Assembly: GCA_003138365.1 (NCBI GenBank)
Contig: PLFY01000216.1
Span: 1-59,249 of the forward strand
Source of the DNA: Acidobacteriaceae bacterium
GTDB lineage: Bacteria > Acidobacteriota > Terriglobia > Terriglobales > Acidobacteriaceae
Length of the DNA: 59,249 nucleotides
Direction of reading: 5' to 3'
In this document: positions 20,987 through 28,530 of the stretch, piece by piece
Layout of the letters: each line of letters begins with the position of its first letter
How positions within the stretch are numbered: position 1 is the first letter of the stretch
Made by a program: the position numbers and the translations under genes
Notes under the pieces: model-generated
Told to the model about the DNA's origin: nothing
Databases searched by the model: none
The model's input: the letters and a program-made list of their open reading frames with translations, nothing else

Positions 20987-21303
20987 GATCGCTCACTTAA
21001 TCGGGTGCGTTTCCTGATTCGTACTCCAAACGAAACTGCACCGCTGCTACTCGTTTAGGGCCAAGAACCTCAGTATTGCCGACGATGCCTGCAGCCTGCC
21101 AGCCTCGATCTGGACTCCATTGCAAACCGGAGCGCAACGAACCCTAAACTAGGCCGGATGCTAGCAGTTTTGCTGCAAGATGTCCATAAGCCTATCGATT
21201 TGTTCGAAGTGCACGACGCGGGATCGATTTGAGTTGTTTGCAAACCAGGGTAACCAACTCGAATCGCGCGCGGTATCGATATCATCACTCTCATGCCATT
21301 TTA

Positions 21304-21319
21304 TGTGATTTGCGTCACA
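21304..21319. promoter_or_regulatory. CRP/FNR-type binding site upstream of the regulatory block
   Basis: TGTGATTTGCGTCACA is a perfect TGTGA-N6-TCACA palindrome, the consensus recognised by CRP. It lies about 110 bp before a 40-codon frame and 245 bp before the OmpR-type regulator. The surrounding 20987-21420 region holds no gene. Confidence 0.6.
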
Positions 21320-21420
21320 GGAAACGAATTTCTAGGAAATCTGGAATCAAGCGAGGTCATTACGAGTTTGGTGCGGCTTATTCGCAGTTTCGTTGAATTT
21401 TAAGAAAGCCGGGGGGTACT

Positions 21421-21543
21421 ATGGCCTTGCAAGCGAATAGCACTAAAGTAATCACGCGGACCAGCAAGATGGGCCGGCCGGGTGACTATTGTGTGGTGAA
21501 CAAGCGTAACCGAAATCGAATTGCAGGATACGCAGGTTTGTAG
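21421..21543 (+). CDS. Possible 40-aa small protein
   Basis: ATG 21421 is preceded by GGGGGG and opens a 40-codon frame (MALQANSTKV...RIAGYAGL) that ends 13 bp before the response regulator start. It is basic, has no membrane helix and matches no family I know. The strong ribosome site and its place between the CRP-type site and the regulator support a leader peptide or small protein. A chance frame cannot be excluded. Confidence 0.35.
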   Translation: MALQANSTKVITRTSKMGRPGDYCVVNKRNRNRIAGYAGL

Positions 21544-21556
21544 AAATAAGGGGCAA

Positions 21557-22303
21557 ATGATATCGGCATCGGCACAATACGAAGAACGAACCAACCTGGA
21601 CGCCAGGGTGTTCAACCCATACGCAGGCCGACATGTGCTGATCGTTGAAGATGATATTTCCTTGGCTAAGTTTCTCAGCGATGAACTTCGGGCAGAATCC
21701 TTCGCCGTCGATATGGCTCACGATGCCGAGGCGGCACTGGCAATGCTTGAGGAGGGCCGGCGGTGCGATCTGGTGATTCTCGATCTGAATCTCCCCAATC
21801 TTGACGGCATAAGTCTGCTGCAGCGCGTGAGGCCGCGCAGGCCGCGGATGCCGATGATCGTGCTATCGGCGCGGAGCCGGGTGGAGGACAAAGTCAGAGC
21901 GCTGCAGAACGGGGCGAATGATTATCTGGTAAAGCCGTTCTCTTTTCTCGAGCTTCTGGCGCGTGTCCAGGCGCTGTTACGACACAATTCCGGGCCCATC
22001 GACAACGTTTCCAAAGTGGGCGATCTTACGTTGTTCCGAGAGGAGCGCCTGGTTGAACGGAACGGCAGGCGGATCGATCTGACCCCCCGCGAATTTGCAG
22101 TTCTCGAGTATATGATGCGCAACGCCGGACGCTCAGTAGCGCGCGCGCAGCTCTTCGAGGAAGTGTGGAACATGCCGCACGATCCTTCTACGAATATCGT
22201 CGACGTGTACATGAAGTATGTGCGCGACAAGGTGGACCTTCCCGGGGAGCACAAGCTTACCCACACGATTCGAGGGATCGGCTATGTGCTCCGCGAAGAG
22301 TAA
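21557..22303 (+). CDS. OmpR/PhoB-family response regulator
   Basis: A 248-aa two-domain regulator. ATG 21557 follows AAGGGG; a TTG 36 bp upstream in the same frame lacks such a site. The receiver domain (residues about 25-140) is intact: acidic residues Glu31, Asp32 and Asp33, phosphoacceptor Asp76 in DLVILDLNLPNLDG, and the conserved Lys in DYLVKPF. A winged-helix DNA-binding domain follows (about 150-248, RIDLTPREFAVLEYMMRNAGRSVARAQLFEEVWN...GIGYVLRE). Its stop overlaps the next gene by 20 bp, so the two are likely a signalling pair. The targets are unknown. Confidence 0.9.
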   Translation: MISASAQYEERTNLDARVFNPYAGRHVLIVEDDISLAKFLSDELRAESFAVDMAHDAEAALAMLEEGRRCDLVILDLNLPNLDGISLLQRVRPRRPRMPMIVLSARSRVEDKVRALQNGANDYLVKPFSFLELLARVQALLRHNSGPIDNVSKVGDLTLFREERLVERNGRRIDLTPREFAVLEYMMRNAGRSVARAQLFEEVWNMPHDPSTNIVDVYMKYVRDKVDLPGEHKLTHTIRGIGYVLREE

Positions 22304-23048
22304 AGATGTGTTGACCAGCGAAGGTCCATGCGCTTGGATGGGCGCCGAAGCCGGCAGGTTCCATGCCAATCTGTCCTCCTGTCTCCATGCCATAGGTCAG
22401 CCGCTGACAGTCCTGCGCTGCACGGTCGCGGCCTCCGCTGTGCAGGGCATCACGGCTGAAAAGCAGCAAAGGTATTTGGGCACTTCGGCTGAGCAGGTGG
22501 AGCTTCTGTGCGGCCTGTTCGACTGCTTGCGGGAGCTTGTGGATTCAAGCCAGGCCGGCGGGGAGCGTTCACCCGTGGAGGTTTCGCAATTATTGTCCTT
22601 CGTCGTTGAAGATCAGATGCCTTCGCTTCAGGCATCTGGCTTGGCGATCGACGTAAGCATCCCAGCAGAGATCCATTCAACCATGCTGACAGATATGAAC
22701 AGATCGTTGATGGCGCTCACCTCGGTGCTCAAGATTGCAGCTTCGGTCTCTTCCCAAGGCGATGTGATCGAGGTGAGGGTGGCGCCCAAGAATGGTGGAG
22801 TTGAATTGATCGTCCAGAACGAGCGCGCCCAGCGAAGAAGCTTCACTTCGTTGGAGCGCCTAAGCCTGGCTGTGGCTGAGGCTAATATCCGGAGCCAGGA
22901 CGGAGACTACGTGTGCGTCGAAGACCCATTTCGTGTTTCATTCACGCTGCCGGTTCAGAATCCGGGGCACAATCGATTTCTGAATTTCGCCCAATTGAAG
23001 GGCAAGAGGGCTCGCTATGGTGCGCTGGCGGGCCAGCTTTGTTCATAA
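22284..23048 (+). CDS. Histidine-kinase-like protein without recognisable ATP site (phosphotransferase-like)
   Basis: A 254-aa protein starting at ATG 22284 inside the end of the regulator gene (GAGGG upstream). Residues about 27-95 resemble a two-helix dimerisation domain; HAIGQPLTVLR (His35) matches the H-box pattern H-x-x-x-x-P-L-T but lacks the usual acidic residue after His. The rest follows the HATPase fold in outline (LMALTSVLKIAASVS, then VELIVQN, then FRVSFTLPV), yet N-box, G1 and G2 motifs are missing. There is no sensor or membrane part. This matches histidine phosphotransferases of the ChpT kind rather than an active kinase; that role is inferred. Confidence 0.6.
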   Translation: MCSAKSKDVLTSEGPCAWMGAEAGRFHANLSSCLHAIGQPLTVLRCTVAASAVQGITAEKQQRYLGTSAEQVELLCGLFDCLRELVDSSQAGGERSPVEVSQLLSFVVEDQMPSLQASGLAIDVSIPAEIHSTMLTDMNRSLMALTSVLKIAASVSSQGDVIEVRVAPKNGGVELIVQNERAQRRSFTSLERLSLAVAEANIRSQDGDYVCVEDPFRVSFTLPVQNPGHNRFLNFAQLKGKRARYGALAGQLCS

Positions 23049-23850
23049 GATCGACGGCACGATCGGGCACAGGTTTCAAGGGAATCTTGACAATTGAGGA
23101 AGAGGAAGGAGAAAGGCATCATGGCAAGTACGGTTACGCAATTGGCCAGCCGCGGGGATCGAGATCCGATCGATGTGTTCATTGTCTGCCCCAACTCCAA
23201 GCTCCGTCAGAATCTGAATGACAAACTGAATCTTCCCCGTTGGAATGTGGTTCAGGCAGGAACGGGCGAAGGAGCGCTGCAGATGCTCCAGCAACATGGC
23301 GCCGACGACGGGATCCTTTTGCTTGATCCGAATCTGCCGGATCTGGGGCTCAATGACTTTCTCGACATCGTGGAAGTTCAGTATCCGAACCTTCGGCTCA
23401 TGACCCTGGACTCCGATACCGGGCAGTTGAAGTGTTCTTGAGCCAGTTTTGTTCACAACATCCGTTCCCAATTCAAGAGGGGATTCCGGTTTCCAATGCG
23501 GCTCTAAGAACTGGCAAAAGGAGAAAGGCTTCATGGCAAGTCTCGTCGCGCAATTCACACGTCAAGAAGATCGGATGCCAATCGATGTGTTCGTTGTCTG
23601 TCCCAACTCCAGGCTCCGCCAAGATCTGAATGAGAAGCTGGGTCTTCCCCGTTGGAATGTGATTCAGGCAGAAAGCGGCGCTGGAGCGCTTGAGTTGCTC
23701 CAAAAACATGGCTCTGACGATGGAATCCTCTTGCTTGATCCGAATCTGCCGGATCTTGAGCTGAATGAATTTCTCCGCATCGTAAAAGTTCGGTGTGCGA
23801 ACCTTCAGCTGATGACACTGAACTCCCACACTGGCCAGTTGCTGATCGGA
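23032..23850 (+). repeat. Tandem duplication of about 410 bp
   Basis: Unit 1 (about 23032-23441) and unit 2 (about 23442-23850) are similar end to end. Both begin with GCCAGYTTTGTTCA, both have AGGAGAAAGGCWTCATGGCAAGT at the gene start, and the start codons are 412 bp apart. The coding parts are roughly three-quarters identical by eye. Unit 2 continues into an AAA+ domain; unit 1 does not. Confidence 0.85.
23121..23441 (+). CDS. Stand-alone pseudo-receiver protein
   Basis: A 106-aa protein from ATG 23121 (AAAGG before it). It is a near copy of the first 100 residues of the next gene. The receiver fold is recognisable, with LLLDPNLPDLGLNDF carrying Asp69 at the phosphoacceptor position. The acidic pair that binds Mg2+ is replaced by CPN (23-25), and the switch Thr/Lys region is missing because the frame stops after DSDTGQLKCS. 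It is probably not phosphorylated and may act as a dimerisation partner or decoy for the next protein. It could also be a decaying duplicate. Confidence 0.65.
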   Translation: MASTVTQLASRGDRDPIDVFIVCPNSKLRQNLNDKLNLPRWNVVQAGTGEGALQMLQQHGADDGILLLDPNLPDLGLNDFLDIVEVQYPNLRLMTLDSDTGQLKCS

Positions 23851-24711
23851 GGCGCATCGCCAACCCCAATATCGACGCGGCTTGCCGAATTGATCAACCG
23901 CGGAGTCGCCGCGGCTCCGAGACCCTCCCCCGATAATGATGGAGAGCCTTTTCGCGACGTGGCTGACGCGAGGCTTAATCTGCGCGGCATGATTGGCGAT
24001 TCCGAGCGGATGAAGCGGACCTACCATTTGACGCGCATGGTCGCGGTCCGCGACACAACAGTGTTGGTCACGGGCGAAAGCGGTACGGGCAAAGAGCTCA
24101 TCGCGCAGGAGATCCATTTGATCAGCCCGCGGCGAAAGCAGCCGTTTGTGGTGGTGAATTGTTCCGCTATCCCTGAGACACTGCTCGAGGCAGAGCTCTT
24201 CGGCTATGTAAAGGGCGCGTTTACCGGTGCGGTTCAATCGCGCATCGGACGGATACATTCAGCGCACGGCGGCACACTGTTTCTCGACGAGATAGGCGAC
24301 ATGCCGTTGTCGCTGCAAAGCAAGATTCTGAGATTTCTGGAACAGGGAGAAGTGCAGCGTTTGGGAGGACTCGACAATCTGAAGGTGGACGTTCGGGTGG
24401 TTGCAGCGACCAATGCCGACCTCAAAAAGCTCATCTCTCAACAGCAATTTCGTGAGGATCTCTATTACCGCGTTGCCATCTTTCCCATCCAACTGCCGCC
24501 ACTGCGCGAGCGGATGAGCGATCTGGAGGAATTGGCGGAGTGGTTTGTTGCCAAGTATAGCCGCGGAATTTCGCTGAGCGGCGAGGCCTTGCAAATGTTG
24601 CAGCAGCATCACTGGCCGGGGAATGTGAGAGAGTTGCGCAACGTGATCGAGCGGGCAACGGTATTAGTTGGAGCAGGGCGAGAAATCAAGTCCGAACACA
24701 TCTTTTTGTAG
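23533..24711 (+). CDS. Sigma-54-dependent activator with pseudo-receiver and no DNA-binding domain
   Basis: A 392-aa protein starting at ATG 23533 after AAGGAG. Residues 15-100 are an atypical receiver (Asp69 kept, acidic pocket replaced by CPN). A Pro-rich linker leads to a complete sigma-54 AAA+ domain: Walker A GESGTGK (181-187), the sigma-54 contact loop GAFTGA, Walker B GGTLFLDEIGD, and PPLRERMSD. The protein ends at REIKSEHIFL, right after the AAA+ lid, so the usual Fis-type HTH is missing; the following bases encode none. FlgR of Helicobacter is a known flagellar precedent for such a truncation. It probably activates RpoN from solution, perhaps in hetero-oligomers with the FlrC-like protein. 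Confidence 0.85.
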   Translation: MASLVAQFTRQEDRMPIDVFVVCPNSRLRQDLNEKLGLPRWNVIQAESGAGALELLQKHGSDDGILLLDPNLPDLELNEFLRIVKVRCANLQLMTLNSHTGQLLIGGASPTPISTRLAELINRGVAAAPRPSPDNDGEPFRDVADARLNLRGMIGDSERMKRTYHLTRMVAVRDTTVLVTGESGTGKELIAQEIHLISPRRKQPFVVVNCSAIPETLLEAELFGYVKGAFTGAVQSRIGRIHSAHGGTLFLDEIGDMPLSLQSKILRFLEQGEVQRLGGLDNLKVDVRVVAATNADLKKLISQQQFREDLYYRVAIFPIQLPPLRERMSDLEELAEWFVAKYSRGISLSGEALQMLQQHHWPGNVRELRNVIERATVLVGAGREIKSEHIFL

Positions 24712-24774
24712 TTCAGGTTCCTATTGTGGGCAGGCTTTTCCAGTTTGGCACTCATCGTGCTACTAGATAGGCAA

Positions 24775-26034
24775 ATGCTGCCCGGTTCTCATCTTGTTCC
24801 AATAAATGGCGTCGCGCCTCCCCCTCTGCACAACCAGGGGATGCTGGCCGACGCCTTTTCCGAGTTCATATCCGCGTCGTCGTTGCTGGAGGCGTCTTAC
24901 CGCGACCTGCAACAGGAAGTTGCACACCTCGGATCCGAATTGGCGCAGCGCAACGCCTCTCTGACCAGAAGCCTGGCAGAGAACGATCGGATGCGCGCAG
25001 CCCTGCAGCAAATCATCGATTCGATGCCCTGCGGCGTTCTCGTTCTGGATGCCGCCGAAGCCATCGTGACGATCAACCCGGAAGGGCGCAGGCTGCTGGA
25101 GCTTGGAAATGCGCATGTGCGGAATCTGCGCGAGCTCTCCGCGGTTAGCCGGATTGACTTCGAGTCTCTGGCAGGCAAGTCGGAAGATCGCCTCGACAGC
25201 GAACTTTGCATTCCATCCGCGGCGGGAAAGCGCTGGTTGGCAATCGGCAACCGGAAGCTCCGTTGCCCATCCGCGGACCGGGAGTCGGGCGATCGGAGGA
25301 CGCCGCTGGAAAGCGTTTGGATTCTCCGCGACATCACAGCTTACAAGCAGGCCGAGCGGGAACGCGAGTCGGCGCGGAACACCATGGCGTTGGCCGAGAT
25401 GTCGACGATTCTGGCCCACGAGATTAGGAATCCGTTAGAGAGCATGGAATTATTTGCCGGCTTGATCGCCGAAGATCCGGCACAGACGTCCCATTGGGTC
25501 TCGCACCTCCGCGCCGGCATTCGCATGCTTTCGGGAACCGTAAACAATGTACTGAGCATTCATAGTGGAGGCAATCCCAATCTTGCGCCGGTGAATTTGA
25601 CTGCCTGCGTTCGCAGCGGAGTGGAATTTGTGCGCCCGATCGCGGAGCAAGCCGGTGTGACGCTCCTGTTGGTCGAAGGCGATGACAGCCTTGTGATTCA
25701 GGGCAACGAGAACATGCTTCGCCAGATGATCCTGAATCTCATTTGCAATGCGATTCGCCACACACCCGCTGGCGGAAAGATCGACGTATCGACCAGGAGG
25801 AAATCGTGGCAAGGAGCCATCCACGCGCATCTCGATATCAAAGACACTGGCTGCGGAATTCCCGCAAATCTGATTGATCGCGTCTTCGATGCCGGATTCA
25901 GCGGGGGAGGCGACACACCGGGCCTCGGCCTGGCCGTCTGCAAGCGCCTTATGAACCAGCACCGCGGAGAGATTCGCGTTTCAAGCCGCGTGAACCGCGG
26001 CAGCACCTTCCAATTGGAGTTCCCGGCCTTATGA
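24775..26034 (+). CDS. flrB: PAS sensor histidine kinase, FlrB/NtrB-like
   Basis: A cytoplasmic kinase of 419 aa from ATG 24775 (AGG upstream; a TTG at 24724 is possible). A coiled-coil N-terminus (about 40-85) precedes a PAS domain (about 85-190, IIDSMPCGVLVLDAAEAIVTINPEG). The H-box is LAHEIRNPLESMELF with His215, followed by N-box NLICNAIRHTP, G1 KDTGCGIP and G2 GGDTPGLGLAVCKRL, all intact. There is no membrane segment, as in FlrB/FleS kinases that sense flagellar assembly. Its stop overlaps the cognate regulator's start by 4 bp. The gene name is assigned by analogy of context and architecture. Confidence 0.88.
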   Translation: MLPGSHLVPINGVAPPPLHNQGMLADAFSEFISASSLLEASYRDLQQEVAHLGSELAQRNASLTRSLAENDRMRAALQQIIDSMPCGVLVLDAAEAIVTINPEGRRLLELGNAHVRNLRELSAVSRIDFESLAGKSEDRLDSELCIPSAAGKRWLAIGNRKLRCPSADRESGDRRTPLESVWILRDITAYKQAERERESARNTMALAEMSTILAHEIRNPLESMELFAGLIAEDPAQTSHWVSHLRAGIRMLSGTVNNVLSIHSGGNPNLAPVNLTACVRSGVEFVRPIAEQAGVTLLLVEGDDSLVIQGNENMLRQMILNLICNAIRHTPAGGKIDVSTRRKSWQGAIHAHLDIKDTGCGIPANLIDRVFDAGFSGGGDTPGLGLAVCKRLMNQHRGEIRVSSRVNRGSTFQLEFPAL

Positions 26035-27398
26035 CGAGAGATGAAGCGCCTTCGGTAATGGTGGTAGACGACGAACCGGGCATTCGCACCGCGCTCCGCG
26101 CCAACTTTCTTCGTCACGGATGGCGGGTTGAGACTGCCAGCGGCGTTCGTGACGCGATCCTCAAGCTCGAAGACCGTGAGTTCGACCTGGTGGTGACGGA
26201 TATTCGCATGCCGGATGGGACGGGCTTGGAAGTGATGCGCTCGGCCCGTCGTGCCGCTCCGGGAGCAGCCATCATCTTGCTCACGGCATACGGCTCGGTT
26301 CCGGATGCGGTGAGCGCCATGCGCGACGGGGCCCTGGATTATTTGACCAAGCCGATTTCATTCGATCAATTGCAGGCAACGGCCGCGCAGGTCATGCATC
26401 GGGCCAAACAAGCTGAGATCGCCGATCCCAGCTCGGCGGGAGACATTGTTGGGCGCGCTCCGACATTGCTTCGCGCTATCCAGCGTGCTCGAGCGGCAGC
26501 CAGCACAGGCGCCGATGTTCTGATTGAAGCGGAAAGCGGAACAGGCAAGGAATTGCTGGCGCGATTCATACACGATTCGAGCGATCGAAGCCGCAAGCCC
26601 TTTATTGCCTTGAATTGTGCCGCCGTCCCCGAATCTCTGCTGGAGAGCGAGTTGTTCGGCCATGGCCGGGGCGCATTTACCGGCGCAATCGCTGCCAAGC
26701 CGGGCAAGTTTGAACTGGCGGATGGCGGGACGATTCTGCTCGACGAAATTGGAGAAATGCCGCTCCACCTGCAACCCAAACTCCTGCGAGCCCTGCAGGA
26801 ACGCGAGTTTGAAAGACTTGGCGAATCCCGATGCGTGCGCGTAGATATACGGGTGATCGCCACGACCAACGTCTCACTCGCCTCGATGGTCGAGCGCGGT
26901 GATTTTCGCGGCGATCTGTACTATCGGCTCAATGTGATTCCTCTCTCGCTGCCGCCGCTGCGTGAGCGCCGGGAAGACATTCCTGTTCTTGCCCATCATT
27001 TCGCCGCAAAGTTTGCCCGTCAGTTGGGAACCGAGCCTCCCCGGCTTCATGCGGAGTTCCTCAGCCGCTTGCAGTCGCACCACTGGCCCGGGAATGTGCG
27101 GGAACTGGCCAACTTTATGCGGCGGGTTCTCACCCTGAGCGGAACAATCGAAATCGATGGCGGCTGTTTCGAAACAGAGTTCCAGGGAACCTCGAGATCT
27201 TCGCTTGCATCTCCAGTCGCGTTTTCAGTTCCTGCCGCCGGTACTCCAATCCGCCAGGTCGAACGGCTGCACTTGGAGAGCACCTTGGCGCTGACGGATG
27301 GGAATCGAACCCACGCGGCCGAGATGCTGGGCATCAGCCTGAGAACTCTGCGAAACAAGATCCGTGAATACGGTCTTCCACCCAGGAGGTACGCATAA
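26031..27398 (+). CDS. flrC: NtrC-family sigma-54 response regulator, FlrC-like
   Basis: A 455-aa activator with three full domains. The receiver (about 7-120) has Asp13, Asp14, phosphoacceptor Asp57 in VVTDIRMPDGTG, and a Lys in LTKPIS. The AAA+ domain (about 140-375) has Walker A ESGTGK (168-173, with Ala instead of the first Gly), GAFTGA and TILLDEIGE. The C-terminal Fis-type HTH (about 405-450) reads ALTDGNRTHAAEMLGISLRTLRNKIREYG. It lies directly before flgB and probably activates the sigma-54 promoters found before fliK and flgF. It is the only activator here that can bind DNA specifically. Confidence 0.9.
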   Translation: MTRDEAPSVMVVDDEPGIRTALRANFLRHGWRVETASGVRDAILKLEDREFDLVVTDIRMPDGTGLEVMRSARRAAPGAAIILLTAYGSVPDAVSAMRDGALDYLTKPISFDQLQATAAQVMHRAKQAEIADPSSAGDIVGRAPTLLRAIQRARAAASTGADVLIEAESGTGKELLARFIHDSSDRSRKPFIALNCAAVPESLLESELFGHGRGAFTGAIAAKPGKFELADGGTILLDEIGEMPLHLQPKLLRALQEREFERLGESRCVRVDIRVIATTNVSLASMVERGDFRGDLYYRLNVIPLSLPPLRERREDIPVLAHHFAAKFARQLGTEPPRLHAEFLSRLQSHHWPGNVRELANFMRRVLTLSGTIEIDGGCFETEFQGTSRSSLASPVAFSVPAAGTPIRQVERLHLESTLALTDGNRTHAAEMLGISLRTLRNKIREYGLPPRRYA

Positions 27399-27399
27399 C

Positions 27400-27744
27400 A
27401 TGTCCACATTCTCCGCGATTCAAATGATGCAAGGCTACCTGCAGGTGGTCACGGACCGCCAGCAACAGATCACATCGAACATAGCGAATGTAGACACCCC
27501 CGGATATCGCAGCAAGGATGTGAACTTCCATGAGGCAATGCAGCGTGTGATGAATGGGAATCCCAACATGCAATTGCAGCCTGTTTCTCAGGAAGAATTC
27601 GGACTAACGGAGCGCCCTGACGGGAACAACGTAGATATCGACCGCGAGAGCCTTCTGCTTTCGCAGACACAACTTCAGTATCAGCTCGGTGTGCAGCTGG
27701 TTAAGTCGCAGTTTCACACGCTGCTGACCGCTATCAAGGAGTAA
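27400..27744 (+). CDS. flgB: Flagellar proximal rod protein FlgB
   Basis: A 114-aa rod protein. ATG 27400 follows a perfect AGGAGGT; an upstream in-frame ATG at 27364 lies inside flrC and has no such site. The family motif RQQQITSNIANVDTPGYRSKDVNF is present, and the C-terminal helix (LSQTQLQYQLGVQLVKSQFHTLLTAI) packs against other rod subunits. FlgB forms the base of the rod on the MS ring and is exported by the flagellar type III system without a cleaved signal. It starts one base after flrC stops and heads an operon running to at least fliJ. Confidence 0.95.
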   Translation: MSTFSAIQMMQGYLQVVTDRQQQITSNIANVDTPGYRSKDVNFHEAMQRVMNGNPNMQLQPVSQEEFGLTERPDGNNVDIDRESLLLSQTQLQYQLGVQLVKSQFHTLLTAIKE

Positions 27745-27750
27745 GCAGTC

Positions 27751-28200
27751 ATGGGCCTTTTTGACATGTTGAGCATAAGTGCATCCGCCTTGACCGCGGA
27801 AAGACAGCGGGCGGAAGTTACCTCTGCAAATCTTGCCAACGCCGAGACGACACATACCGACTCAGGCGGCCCGTATGTGCGCAAGGAAGTAGTTTTCAGC
27901 GCCACTGGGGGCTCGCCGTTTCGCACCGTCTTGAATCAAATTGGCCAGTTTTCTCAACCGCCGGCGGGCACGGTCCGGCTAAGTCAGGTTGTAAGCGATC
28001 CAACCCCGCCGATCCGGCGCTATGAACCCGGGAATCCGGATGCGGACGAAACGGGATACGTGGATTATCCCGCCATCAACCCGGTCAACGAGATGGTGGA
28101 CCTTATGGGAGCTGCCCGCGCATATCAGTTGAATGCATCGGCGGTTTCAGCGGCCAAGCAAATGATTCAGGAATCCATCGACATTTTGAAATCTTCGTAA
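27751..28200 (+). CDS. flgC: Flagellar proximal rod protein FlgC
   Basis: A 149-aa rod protein, partner of FlgB. The N-terminus (MLSISASALTAERQRAEVTSANLANAETT) is the usual rod/hook helix with the A-N-L-A-N-A motif. The middle includes GYVDYPAINPVNEMVDLMGAARAYQLNASAV, diagnostic of FlgC, and a C-terminal helix closes the protein. AAGGAG lies at the end of flgB, and the genes are 6 bp apart. Length is normal for the family. Confidence 0.95.
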   Translation: MGLFDMLSISASALTAERQRAEVTSANLANAETTHTDSGGPYVRKEVVFSATGGSPFRTVLNQIGQFSQPPAGTVRLSQVVSDPTPPIRRYEPGNPDADETGYVDYPAINPVNEMVDLMGAARAYQLNASAVSAAKQMIQESIDILKSS

Positions 28201-28215
28201 GCCGGGAGGCAAAAG

Positions 28216-28518
28216 ATGAGCAACGTCAGTCTGGGCGGAATTCCAAACTCGTACATGCCGGATACCGCGTCCTTCGGCGTAGGCAATGACAGCCATGGGG
28301 GCAGTTTTGGAGACGTGTTGAAAAGCGCCGTTCAAGGCGTGAATCAACTGAACCAGTCAGCCACGGCGCAGGTCAATAACCTGCTGCAAGGCGGAAGCGG
28401 CGACGTGAACGGCGTCATGATTGCCGTGGAAAAGGCGGATGTTTCATTCCAGCTCATGATGCAGGTTCGCAACAAGATAGTGAGCGCATACCAAGACATA
28501 GAAAAGATGCAGTTCTAA
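28216..28518 (+). CDS. fliE: Flagellar hook-basal body protein FliE
   Basis: A 100-aa adaptor that joins the MS ring to the rod. ATG follows GGGAGG. The first 35 residues are variable and rich in Gly and Ser. The conserved part is SFGDVLKSAVQGVNQLNQSATAQVNNLLQGG and VMIAVEKADVSFQLMMQVRNKIVSAYQDIEKMQF, a textbook FliE C-terminus. Gene order flgB-flgC-fliE-fliF is the common one in many phyla. Confidence 0.95.
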   Translation: MSNVSLGGIPNSYMPDTASFGVGNDSHGGSFGDVLKSAVQGVNQLNQSATAQVNNLLQGGSGDVNGVMIAVEKADVSFQLMMQVRNKIVSAYQDIEKMQF

Positions 28519-28530
28519 GACGGAGACGAG

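Noticed and set aside
27103-27121. Possible sigma-54 promoter inside flrC ahead of flgB
   Set aside because: Only the GG/GC dinucleotides and a few bases fit; it lies in coding sequence 280 bp upstream of flgB.
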